DNA of 64,000 nt from positions 514,587 through 578,586 of the forward strand of contig JAMLIK010000003.1 in the NCBI GenBank assembly GCA_023954195.1. Direction: 5' to 3'. Made by a program: the position numbers and the translations under genes. Shown in pieces: positions 25,091-33,708 of the stretch; the stretch's first letter is position 1, and each line of letters starts with the position of its first letter. The notes beneath the pieces were generated by a model, which ran no database searches, was not told the origin of the DNA, and saw nothing but the letters and a program-made list of their open reading frames with translations. The DNA is from Xanthobacteraceae bacterium (GTDB lineage Bacteria > Pseudomonadota > Alphaproteobacteria > Rhizobiales > Xanthobacteraceae).

Positions 25091-26620
25091 TCATCGCGCG
25101 GGATTGTGTCGGCCTGGATGCTGCGTGAACCGGTCGAGAATTAACCTATTGTTAACCGTCGCAGGACTTTCGGCGGTTTCGAGCGGAGAGTGCGTGGCGG
25201 CGAAGGTCGCGCCCTGCGCCGCGCGCCATTGCGCTCTGGCGATGGCGTCGCTGCGCGCGCGGTGCGAGGGATCGGCGAGTGCTGGTTTCGGTGCCCCAAG
25301 ACGTGGTTTCGGCCGCCGACGAACCGCGCGCGCGGCAACCGGCAGCCGGTAGCGGGCGATCTCCGCGGCCAGGATCAGGAACACGATCCACAGCATCTCG
25401 AAGCCGCGCATCCAGATGCTTTCGAGCCCATTGGTAATAATGACCTGAAGCGCCAGAGTCAGTATAATCCAAGCGCGAACGGGGGCGCGTTCGGCGATCC
25501 GTCCGATTGCGTGAAGACTGGTGAGGATGAAGCCCAGAAACAGAACGTAACCGACGTAGCCCAGCTCGACCTTGATGTCCAAATAGCCGTTGTGGCCATT
25601 CGGCATGTCCTTTACCCAGCCCGGTGCGTTAACGATGCTGGGCGCATCGGGACCGGCCAGCCAGAACGATTGATAACCCCAGCCCAACAGCGGCCGGTGG
25701 CTGATCTCGGATTCCACGAATTCCCAGATCGTCGCACGCCCCGTAAAGGTCGGATCGCCATACAAAATGTTGGAGATGCGGTAGACGCTGAAGCCGGTCA
25801 GGGTGGTGAAGATCAGCCAGCCGATCGGGATAGCCAGCAAAATGAGCGCGAGCGAAATACGCGTCATCTTGCGTAGCAGCAGTGTCGCAACCGCCAGCAT
25901 CGGCGTGAGAAACATCAATCCCAGCGCGGTCTTGGAGTTGCTCAGGATCAGCAGCACGAACGCTGCGATTGCGATGAGAATGCCGAATACGCGGCGCCGG
26001 CCGGGATGAAGCGCTTCATGAAACGCCAGAAGCACCGCGATGGCTTCGCATTCGCCGAGATAGTTCTTGCCGGAGAAATATCCAGGGTAGCCCCAGGTCG
26101 CGAATTTGGTGTCAATCGGTGGCCGACCCAGCACAAAAAATGCGTTCAAGACCGTCGCGATGGCGAAGCAAAGGAACAGGCCGCGCATGAGGTCGGCTTT
26201 TCGCGATGCAAGCAGCGCCGGTATGACGATGGAGACGACGATCATCGTCTGTTGCAGAAAGCGAACGAATGAGGCTTGAGGATTGAACGCCCACAGCACG
26301 CTCGCGCCCGCCAGCGCAAGATAGCCGAACAGCCAAAGGATGTGGGGTGGAAAGTTCAGGCGCGAGAAATTCCTAAGCGCGAGAACGAGAGCAACGGCGG
26401 CGAGAATGGGCCAGAAGATTTTGCTCTCCGGCCGAGGCTCCAACAGGCAGACGCTGTCGGTGGGATCGCAGGAGACGATGATGAGCGGGAAGATCACGGT
26501 TGCGTAAAGGCACGCCATAAATGGAATGGAGGCGAACCCGCCGATCGCTTGCGCAAACGATCGCGTCCCCTCCGGTCCGGGACCTGTCATCCGAAGAGAT
26601 GGCGCGGCGGCTCTCGGCAT
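25091..26620 (-). CDS. O-antigen ligase/polymerase family membrane protein (Wzy_C)
   Basis: 509 residues with about ten predicted membrane segments (for example FASIPFMACLYATVIFPLIIV, IFWPILAAVALVLAL, IPIGWLIFTTL, YVGYVLFLGFILTSL). The large periplasmic loop of the Wzy_C family is visible with GRATIWEF, RPLLGWGYQSFW and NGHNGYLDIKVELGYVG, the last containing the family's conserved His. It would polymerise or ligate the repeat unit at the periplasmic face. The C-terminal 80 residues are an Arg/Pro/Ala-rich cytoplasmic tail of no known function. The start at 26620 is one option; an in-frame ATG at 26590 is another. Confidence 0.85.
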   Translation of the reverse strand: MPRAAAPSLRMTGPGPEGTRSFAQAIGGFASIPFMACLYATVIFPLIIVSCDPTDSVCLLEPRPESKIFWPILAAVALVLALRNFSRLNFPPHILWLFGYLALAGASVLWAFNPQASFVRFLQQTMIVVSIVIPALLASRKADLMRGLFLCFAIATVLNAFFVLGRPPIDTKFATWGYPGYFSGKNYLGECEAIAVLLAFHEALHPGRRRVFGILIAIAAFVLLILSNSKTALGLMFLTPMLAVATLLLRKMTRISLALILLAIPIGWLIFTTLTGFSVYRISNILYGDPTFTGRATIWEFVESEISHRPLLGWGYQSFWLAGPDAPSIVNAPGWVKDMPNGHNGYLDIKVELGYVGYVLFLGFILTSLHAIGRIAERAPVRAWIILTLALQVIITNGLESIWMRGFEMLWIVFLILAAEIARYRLPVAARAVRRRPKPRLGAPKPALADPSHRARSDAIARAQWRAAQGATFAATHSPLETAESPATVNNRLILDRFTQHPGRHNPAR

Positions 26621-26810
26621 GCGACGCTCGACAAGGGACTTTCAGAGTCCGTGGTAGCACTCGGATGGTTAATGCTTGATGTGCGGGATGAGCCACTTAA
26701 CCCTAATGCCAGACTTCCGGATTCAAGGCGCCGTCCTGCTCGACATTGCAGGCCCAGTGGCGCAAATTCCTCTGCGCGCAGCCATTTCAAAAGTGTTAAC
26801 AGGCCGGCCG

Positions 26811-28052
26811 ATGTTTGTTCAATCGTTCGTCGGTTTGTCGCCGAATTCCGCGCCGAGGGGGACGTCGGACACCCCGCTTTCGGCGGAAGCGACGCCTCGT
26901 CTCGATCTGAGCCGTCATATACCGGTGCTCGATGGCGTGCGCGGGCTCGCAATTCTTATGGTTCTCCTGCTGCATTTTTTGGCTGATATGGAGCCAACCA
27001 ACGCCGTGGAGCGGGCCATCGTCAGCGTCACCAACTATGGATCCTACGGAGTAGAGCTGTTCTTTGTGCTGTCCGGCTTCCTGATCACTGGCATTCTTTA
27101 CGACGCCCGAAACAAGCCGAACTACTTTCGCGATTTCTATATGCGGCGGATACTACGGATTTTCCCGCTGTATTTCGGCGTGCTGGCACTGGTGTTCTTC
27201 GTCGCACCGCTGATTCCGATACTGCGTGGATCGTCGCTCGATTACCTGCTGGACCGCCAAGCGTGGGCCTGGCTTTATGCCGTGAATATCTACATCGGGA
27301 TCCAGGGCGATTGGTCGTTCTCCTATCTCGAACATCTTTGGTCGCTTTGCATCGAGGAGCACTTCTATCTGGTCTGGCCGATCGCCGTGTTCATGCTGGT
27401 GCGTTGGCCGCGCGCGCTGATCGGTGTGTGTCTTGCGGTTTCATTCGGCGCTATGCTGGCGCGGCTGACAGGATCGCTGATGGGATTGAGCTGGTGGACC
27501 ATTTATGTGTTGACGCCATTCCGTCTCGACGGGCTGGCGCTCGGCGCTTTTATCGCTGTCGTCGCGCGGCAGCCCGGCGGGCTCGATCGGCTGGCGCGCG
27601 TGTTGCCGATGGCGGCGGGAGTTGCCTTTGTGCTATTGATCGCCACTTTCGGATGGACGCGGCTGGTGTCGCGCGATACGATGGATCTGGTCTTGCCGGT
27701 GCGTGCCGCCGTCATTGAGGTGCTGTTAGCTTGCCTCCTGGTCGCAGCGCTTATCGCATCCGCGCAATCGCCGCTTTCTCTGTTTTTCCGCAGCCGCTGG
27801 CTCGTCTTTCTCGGCACCTACAGCTACGGCCTGTACGTCTATCACCATTTCATTTCGTATTATCTGACCATCAATCGTACCGAGCGCGAATTGACGGCGT
27901 GGCTGGGTTCCCATGGTGTTGCCATCGCCTTGCAGGCGACGCTCGGTATTGCTGTCTCGATCATGATCGCTTATGCGAGCTATGAATTGTTCGAAAAGCG
28001 TTTTCTACGGCTGAAGCGCTTTTACGGCACTCCCGAAATGCCGAAGCGTTGA
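26811..28052 (+). CDS. Acyltransferase 3 family membrane protein (OafA/ExoZ-like)
   Basis: 413 residues from the ATG at 26811; an earlier in-frame ATG at 26676 would add 45 residues of unlikely sequence. The family hallmark IPVLDGVRGLAILMVLLLHF carries the conserved Arg and His. It is followed by GVELFFVLSGFLITGIL, RRILRIFPLYF, the HLWSLCIEEHFYLVWPI motif and about ten TM segments. These proteins O-acetylate or O-succinylate sugars during polysaccharide assembly. It is divergent from the ligase/polymerase gene and convergent with the glycosyltransferase gene downstream (8-base gap). Confidence 0.9.
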   Translation: MFVQSFVGLSPNSAPRGTSDTPLSAEATPRLDLSRHIPVLDGVRGLAILMVLLLHFLADMEPTNAVERAIVSVTNYGSYGVELFFVLSGFLITGILYDARNKPNYFRDFYMRRILRIFPLYFGVLALVFFVAPLIPILRGSSLDYLLDRQAWAWLYAVNIYIGIQGDWSFSYLEHLWSLCIEEHFYLVWPIAVFMLVRWPRALIGVCLAVSFGAMLARLTGSLMGLSWWTIYVLTPFRLDGLALGAFIAVVARQPGGLDRLARVLPMAAGVAFVLLIATFGWTRLVSRDTMDLVLPVRAAVIEVLLACLLVAALIASAQSPLSLFFRSRWLVFLGTYSYGLYVYHHFISYYLTINRTERELTAWLGSHGVAIALQATLGIAVSIMIAYASYELFEKRFLRLKRFYGTPEMPKR

Positions 28053-28060
28053 GCGGCGCT

Positions 28061-29302
28061 TTAGGCGTTTCTGTCCAGAATCTCGCGATAAAAGCTTTCC
28101 AGCGTCTTGGCGGCAGCGCTCCAGGCATAGCGCGCTTCCGACAGCTGTCGCGCGGATTGCCCGATGTTTGATGCATATTCCGGCTCGGCCAGCAGTTTGA
28201 GCACGGCGTCTGCGAAGCGATCCGGTTGATCCTCGATCAGAATATCGCGGCCGGGAACAGCCTCGATGCCTTCGGCGCCGAGCGTGGTTGAGACCATCGC
28301 CTTGCTCATTGCCATGGCCTCGACAATCTTCAGGCGCGTGCCGCCGCCGAGCCGCAGAGGCACGATTACGGCTGCGGCTTCCGCGATGTGAGGCCGCAGA
28401 TCCGGAACGAAGCCAGTGAACTCGATCCGTGGTCCGGCCAGCGCCAGCAAATGCTGCGGCGGCGAGCCGCCAATGATCTTGCAGCGGGCATCCGGATTGG
28501 CCTCCGCGATGCGTGGCCAGATTTCACGGATGAAGTAGGCGGCGCCATCGATGTTGGGCATATAGGACATCAGCCCGAAGAACACGACGGTGCGGCCATC
28601 CGGCTTAGGATCGGTCGGGCGCGGCTTGTAGAAATCCACATCGGCCGCGTTGGGGATGACAATGGTGCGAGCTCCAGGAACGTCTTTTAGCAGGCGCTGT
28701 TGATCGGCGGCGCTGCAAAGACTGATGCCATCGGCGCGACCATAAGTGTCCAGCTCTTCCCGCCGCAGCTTGCGCCAGTTCACTTCGGCGTAGATCCGCC
28801 GCAGCGGGCTTCCGCCGGCGCGAGTGTATTGTCGCGCCAGATCGTAGTCGATGTTATGGGAACCCACCACCAGTATCGGGATTTTCGCGCCGCGTGGTGC
28901 TTGCCGTAGATCGCAGTGGCCGAGGAAGGTAAATTCGAGATTGACGATATCAAAGCGTTGGCTGCGCAACAGCCTGTCCAACGCCTGCTGCATCTCGGGC
29001 ACCGCCACCCGCAATCGCTCGAAACTTCTCGTCGAAACGATCGAGCGAAGTTGAAGCAGACGCTTGGCAAGCCCGTCACGGCCGTAAGGATTCCTGATGA
29101 GAATGACCTCGCGACAGTAGGCTTGCATCGCGGTCCGGCATTCGTCGATGTCGAACTCGTTGTCCACCAGCATCGCGGCGGTGATGTCGTGACGTTGCGC
29201 GAGCTGGGTCATCAGTCCGTGCAGGCGCGCCTGTGCACCGAAGCGCGGCGGGCTCGCCGGCATCTGCGCGACATAAAGGATGTTCAGGCGTTCCGGGTTC
29301 AT
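28061..29302 (-). CDS. Glycosyltransferase family 4 (GT-B)
   Basis: 413 residues. The N-terminal half starts LNILYVAQMPASPPRFGAQARLHGLMTQLAQRHD, a donor/acceptor lobe with the gly-rich entry replaced by PRFGAQAR. The C-terminal lobe has the nucleotide-sugar region TVVFFGLMSYMPNIDGAAYFIREIWP, the FTGFVPDLRPHIAEAAAVIVPLRLGGGTRLKIVEAMAMSKAMVSTTLGAEGI motif (with the E-x7-E-like segment) and a C-terminal helix. Overall it resembles the TIGR03087-type sugar transferases of exopolysaccharide loci. It would add a sugar to a lipid-linked intermediate at the inner membrane. It is divergent from the asparagine synthetase gene. Confidence 0.85.
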   Translation of the reverse strand: MNPERLNILYVAQMPASPPRFGAQARLHGLMTQLAQRHDITAAMLVDNEFDIDECRTAMQAYCREVILIRNPYGRDGLAKRLLQLRSIVSTRSFERLRVAVPEMQQALDRLLRSQRFDIVNLEFTFLGHCDLRQAPRGAKIPILVVGSHNIDYDLARQYTRAGGSPLRRIYAEVNWRKLRREELDTYGRADGISLCSAADQQRLLKDVPGARTIVIPNAADVDFYKPRPTDPKPDGRTVVFFGLMSYMPNIDGAAYFIREIWPRIAEANPDARCKIIGGSPPQHLLALAGPRIEFTGFVPDLRPHIAEAAAVIVPLRLGGGTRLKIVEAMAMSKAMVSTTLGAEGIEAVPGRDILIEDQPDRFADAVLKLLAEPEYASNIGQSARQLSEARYAWSAAAKTLESFYREILDRNA

Positions 29303-29456
29303 GCTGCGTTATAAGCGCGGCGTCCTGTTTTGCCTGCGTAAATTCCACGACAGTTTGGATTAACGTTAAGCGTGGTAGTGTCTCGGCAAATCGCCCGTAT
29401 CCCGTGACGCGCTAACCAATTCATGGGATAGGGAGACGTTCCAAGAGACTGTTTAG

Positions 29457-31397
29457 ATGTGCGGCATTGCCGGGATTATCGGGCGACTGGACGAGACCAA
29501 CCGCGCGGCGCTGCGGCGAATGAACGACGCCATGGTTCATCGCGGTCCCGATGCCGCGGGTGTGTGGATGTCGACGCCTGACGATCGCGGTTGGGGCGCG
29601 CTGCTGGCGCATCGCCGGCTGGCAATTCTCGATCTGTCGTCAGCCGGTGCTCAGCCGATGCTCGATCCCGTCACCGGGCATGTCATCGCTTTCAATGGCG
29701 AAATCTACAACTACGTCGATCTCCGACGTCGTCTCGAGTCCGAAGGCCAGCATTTTCAGTCCAGCGGCGATACGGCCGTGATGCTGCGTGCGCTCGGTCT
29801 GTACGGACCGGAGGCGGTGAAATGGCTCCGCGGCATGTTTGCTTTCGCTTGCTGGGATCAAGCGCGGCGCCGGTTGCTGCTGGCGCGGGATCAACTGGGC
29901 ATCAAGCCGCTCTATGTGGTGCAATCATCCGATCCAAACGGCAACTGGTCCCTCGCGTTCGCTTCGGAGCTGCGCGCGCTGCTCGCATCCGGGTTGCTCG
30001 GTACGCCGCGTCTCGATCCGCAGGCAGTCGCGAGCAGCGTGTGGAACGGCTTTGTGATCGGACCCAACACCGCAGTCAAAGGTGTCGAGCTGCTTTGGCC
30101 CGGCCAGCTTCTTGAATTTGATGGAGTTGGCCGGGAAGTTCGTCGGGAAGACTTTTGGCGCATCAGCGATCATGCGCCCGATGCGACGATGACGGAGGAC
30201 GACCTTGCCGCGATCCTGGAGGAGGAACTGCGGCTTCATCTCGCCAGCGACGTGCCGTTGGCGGTGTTTCTTTCCGGCGGCGTGGACTCTTCGGCGATGG
30301 CCAATTTGGCGCAGCGCGCCGCCGCGACGCCGGTCCATACATTCACGCTCACTTTCGAGGAGCAGGAACTGAACGAAGGCCCGATCGCGCGCCGGATTGC
30401 GTCGGCGATAGGCACCGAGCACAACGAGGTGCTGCTGACCGAAGGGCATTTTGTCTCGAATCTCGAAGCGGCGCTGGATAGTCTGGATCAGCCGACCTTC
30501 GACGGTCTGAACGCTTATTTCATGTCGCGCGCGATCCGCGACGCCGGCTTTACCGTCGCCATTTCCGGCACTGGCGGCGACGAATTGTTCGGCGGCTATC
30601 CGACCTTCCGCGATCTGCCGGTGTTGCTCCGCTGGTCCAGACGCGCCGGCTTTGTGCCGCGCGATTTGCAGGTTGCCGCCGCGAAACTCGCGACCTGGCC
30701 GCTCCGGCGATCCAACCAGGCCGTTCCGCCGCAAACCCGCTGGGCCAAGCTTCCCGAGATGGTTCGTCGCGGCAACGATCTGCTGTCGCTCTATCAAATG
30801 GCCAGCGCGCTATTTCTGCCGGAATGGCAGCGTGAATTGCTGGCGCCCGGCTTTGCCGACGTGCTGACGGACGGCTTGCCGCCAGCGATGCGCCGGCGGC
30901 TTCATGCCGAAACCAAAGGCCGCACGCCGCTCTCGGCGATCAGCGTCATGGAGCAGCGGCTATTTCTCGGCGAACGGCTGTTGCGCGACAACGATGTCGC
31001 GAGCATGGCGGCGTCGCTGGAGCAGCGTGTGCCGCTGGTGGATCACGTCCTGTTCGAGAGTGTCGATCGCTTATCCGATCAGGCGCGCTACGCGCCGCTT
31101 GGCCGCAAGGACATTCTCAGGAGAATCGGCCTTCGTGGTCTCGATCCGGCGCTGTTCGATCGCCCCAAGAGCGGATTTGTGTTGCCGTTCGATCGATGGA
31201 TCAGGCAGGGCTTGCGGAAGGTCATGGACCAGACGCTTTGCGATCCACAAGCGATTGCGCCGTGCGGTCTCGATCCCATCGCCGTCGGCAAATTATGGCG
31301 CACGTTTATTGACGGCGGTTCCGGTTTCTATTGGTCGCGGATCTGGTCCGTCTACGTGTTCATCCGCTGGTGCCACCGTAACCGCGTGTATTGCTGA
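29457..31397 (+). CDS. asnB: Asparagine synthetase (glutamine-hydrolysing)
   Basis: 646 residues of normal length. Met is followed by the nucleophile Cys2 (MCGIAGIIG), and the glutaminase domain shows HRRLAILDLS and FNGEIYNY. The synthetase domain has the PP-loop VFLSGGVDSSAMA and the TGGDELFGGYPTF motif. Members inside polysaccharide loci often amidate a sugar acid or are simply co-located, so the acceptor may be aspartate or a uronic acid on the glycan. UDP-glucose dehydrogenase at 48358 would provide uronic acid; that link is inference. No clear Shine-Dalgarno lies before the ATG. Confidence 0.92.
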   Translation: MCGIAGIIGRLDETNRAALRRMNDAMVHRGPDAAGVWMSTPDDRGWGALLAHRRLAILDLSSAGAQPMLDPVTGHVIAFNGEIYNYVDLRRRLESEGQHFQSSGDTAVMLRALGLYGPEAVKWLRGMFAFACWDQARRRLLLARDQLGIKPLYVVQSSDPNGNWSLAFASELRALLASGLLGTPRLDPQAVASSVWNGFVIGPNTAVKGVELLWPGQLLEFDGVGREVRREDFWRISDHAPDATMTEDDLAAILEEELRLHLASDVPLAVFLSGGVDSSAMANLAQRAAATPVHTFTLTFEEQELNEGPIARRIASAIGTEHNEVLLTEGHFVSNLEAALDSLDQPTFDGLNAYFMSRAIRDAGFTVAISGTGGDELFGGYPTFRDLPVLLRWSRRAGFVPRDLQVAAAKLATWPLRRSNQAVPPQTRWAKLPEMVRRGNDLLSLYQMASALFLPEWQRELLAPGFADVLTDGLPPAMRRRLHAETKGRTPLSAISVMEQRLFLGERLLRDNDVASMAASLEQRVPLVDHVLFESVDRLSDQARYAPLGRKDILRRIGLRGLDPALFDRPKSGFVLPFDRWIRQGLRKVMDQTLCDPQAIAPCGLDPIAVGKLWRTFIDGGSGFYWSRIWSVYVFIRWCHRNRVYC

Positions 31398-31661
31398 ACG
31401 CGACTTTTGCAAAAAAATTTGAATTTTCCGTCTTCCGCCGATGCCGCCGTATCGAGGCCGAATGCCGGCGGGTACGCTCAAGGATCCAGTCGGCCGCGTG
31501 TCCATCGCCCAAAGGATTGCGTACCGTCACCATCGCCCAATTAGTCGTTTCGTAAATGTGGGCAATGCCGCGACAACGGGCGCGAGCTTGACTGCTTCGG
31601 GGCGCGTGCCCATGAAGACTAAGAATGCTGCGCTTTGTTGAGATTGGATTCGCTGCGGACA

Positions 31662-33464
31662 TCATTCCTGATCTTGCTGGATTGGCGGTCGCCCCAGTCT
31701 TCGAGCCAGCACCTCAAGTCCGGCGACGAAGCTAAATTCGCTATTGAGGGTAAGATAGCGCTTCCAAAGCTTACGCGGCTCCATCATCAGCCGCCAGAAC
31801 CACTCCATCCCCGCCATTTGAACCCAGTATGGAGCACGTCTAACGAATCCAGCGAGAACGTCGAAACTTCCACCGACACCGACAATGACTGGCACCTGCA
31901 GCCGCTCACGATGATGTTCAACCCAGGTTTCCTTGAACGGCGTTGGCATGCCCACGAACAGCATGTGCGCGTTGCTGACGCGAATTTCCTCAATAATTCC
32001 TGGATGTTCGGGCGGTCCGAAATATCCGTCGCGAAATCCGGCAATCACGATGCCGGGATGTTGGACCAGGCATTGCTGCACCAATGTGGAAACAACCTCA
32101 CTCTTTGCGCCGAGAAAGTAGACCCGCAGGCGGTGTTTAGCTGCTGCATCGAGTAGCCGCGACATCAGATCAATTCCGGCGACCCGTTCCGGTATATGCT
32201 GACCGGAAGCGCGCAATGCCCAGACTACAGACATACCATCCGCAACGATCAGATCGCCGGCGCGGCACGCCGATGCCAACTCGGGGTCTCGACGCATCAT
32301 GCATAGATGCGACGAATTCGCGGTAATCACCGTGTTCGATAATCGCGGCGACTGACACAATGCGAGGCAATGTTCGACCGCCGCTTCGATAGTCACGGTG
32401 TCGAACTTTAAGCCCATGAGTTCTGCGCGTTGACGACTTTTGGCTGACGCTACCTCCTGGTGAATGGCTGGGTGGTTTTTCTGCCAGACATATGATCGTT
32501 CAGCGTTAACGCGAGCGGTAGCCGCCCGCTTTCCCATTCGTAGACAGGCGTGCTGATAAGAGCGCAGGAATCGTCTAAATTCGGGATCGTCGTAACGCGG
32601 GAGCCCCTTGATCCAGCTGCGAAGGTAACCCCAAAGCATCGCCATACTTCCGATCAACGCGGGATGTGCAGTCAGACGGAAGCCTGCGACGGCAAGGTAG
32701 TAGAGAGGTGAGGTTCCCATGAAATACTGACCGAATCCGGCACGAAGACGCCCGGTCAAAATGCCGTTTTGGCTGGCGCCTTGTGGGCGCAGATGAACGA
32801 AGCGGATCGGCTCCAGATCAACGCTCTCCGCGATCCAGCCGAGCATGCGCGCGCGGTGACAATCGATGCCGTCCCACATCACTTGACGCACGAATCCGCC
32901 AATCTCGTTGAAGCAGGCGGTGCGGTAGAATTTGGTCATGCCGACCGACATTTCGTCGCCGCAGACCTCCGGCACTAGCCTGCCGCTACGCGGGTGAATG
33001 AACCACGGCTTGCCTGACGTGGTGCCGAGGCGTGGATTGGCTTCCATTCGCTCGATCAGCACTTCGAAATAACGGATCGGCAGATCGAGATCCATATCGA
33101 GCTTGCATACATAGTCGAAGTCGTCGAGCTGTACCTGCTCAAGACCCGCATAAAACGCTTCGATGACCCCCGGACCGACTTTACGAACGCCGCGATCTTC
33201 CCGTCGGATCACGCGCAGATAAGGCAATCGCTTTGCATAATCTTCCAAAATCGCCAGGGTTTCGTCGGTCGATCCATCATCGACCACGATCCAGAGCGCC
33301 GGCGGCACCGATTGCAATGCCACGCTGTCGAGTGTCCGGCGGAGATATCGCGCCTCGTCTCGACAAGGTGAGATTAAAAGATAACGTCGCGAACAATTTA
33401 CATTGATCGATTGTGGGGCGCCCTCAGATTTCCGGGAAAGATCGCGATTGGGTTCATGTTTCAT
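31662..33464 (-). CDS. Fused glycosyltransferase: GT2 domain plus WecG/TagA/CpsF domain
   Basis: 600 residues in two catalytic parts. Residues about 28-330 are GT2/GT-A: YLLISPCRDEARYLRRTLDS, VVDDGSTDET and the metal site CKLDMDLDLP (D-x-D). Residues about 350-590 are the GT26 WecG/TagA/CpsF domain: VITANSSHLCMMRRDPEL, VADGMSVVWALRASGQHIPERVAGIDLM, VYFLGAKSEV, FVGMPTPFKETWVEHHRERL, VGVGGSFDVLAGFVRRAPYW and GMEWFWRLMMEPRKLWKRY. A region of membrane-proximal character joins them. Fusion would couple two successive sugar additions on the lipid-linked intermediate. The frame is continuous, with no sign of error. The next gene upstream is divergent. Confidence 0.9.
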   Translation of the reverse strand: MKHEPNRDLSRKSEGAPQSINVNCSRRYLLISPCRDEARYLRRTLDSVALQSVPPALWIVVDDGSTDETLAILEDYAKRLPYLRVIRREDRGVRKVGPGVIEAFYAGLEQVQLDDFDYVCKLDMDLDLPIRYFEVLIERMEANPRLGTTSGKPWFIHPRSGRLVPEVCGDEMSVGMTKFYRTACFNEIGGFVRQVMWDGIDCHRARMLGWIAESVDLEPIRFVHLRPQGASQNGILTGRLRAGFGQYFMGTSPLYYLAVAGFRLTAHPALIGSMAMLWGYLRSWIKGLPRYDDPEFRRFLRSYQHACLRMGKRAATARVNAERSYVWQKNHPAIHQEVASAKSRQRAELMGLKFDTVTIEAAVEHCLALCQSPRLSNTVITANSSHLCMMRRDPELASACRAGDLIVADGMSVVWALRASGQHIPERVAGIDLMSRLLDAAAKHRLRVYFLGAKSEVVSTLVQQCLVQHPGIVIAGFRDGYFGPPEHPGIIEEIRVSNAHMLFVGMPTPFKETWVEHHRERLQVPVIVGVGGSFDVLAGFVRRAPYWVQMAGMEWFWRLMMEPRKLWKRYLTLNSEFSFVAGLEVLARRLGRPPIQQDQE

Positions 33465-33708
33465 CGAAGGACATCACTTCCCTTATCATGCGCCACTTTG
33501 CTTGATCTGTCCTTATTCGAGACAGGGCGACCGGTTGTTTGAACGCGGTGAGATATATTGAGCAGATGTCGTGCCGCACTGGCGCCATCATTGTTGAGGT
33601 GCGTTGCAATTGCTCGTTAGCGTTAATTTGAGCCGGCCGGGCCGATGAGAGGCCGAGCGTGATAGCAATAGGTGCGCGCGGCGGAAAAGACGTTGGAGAC
33701 CCAGTCAG

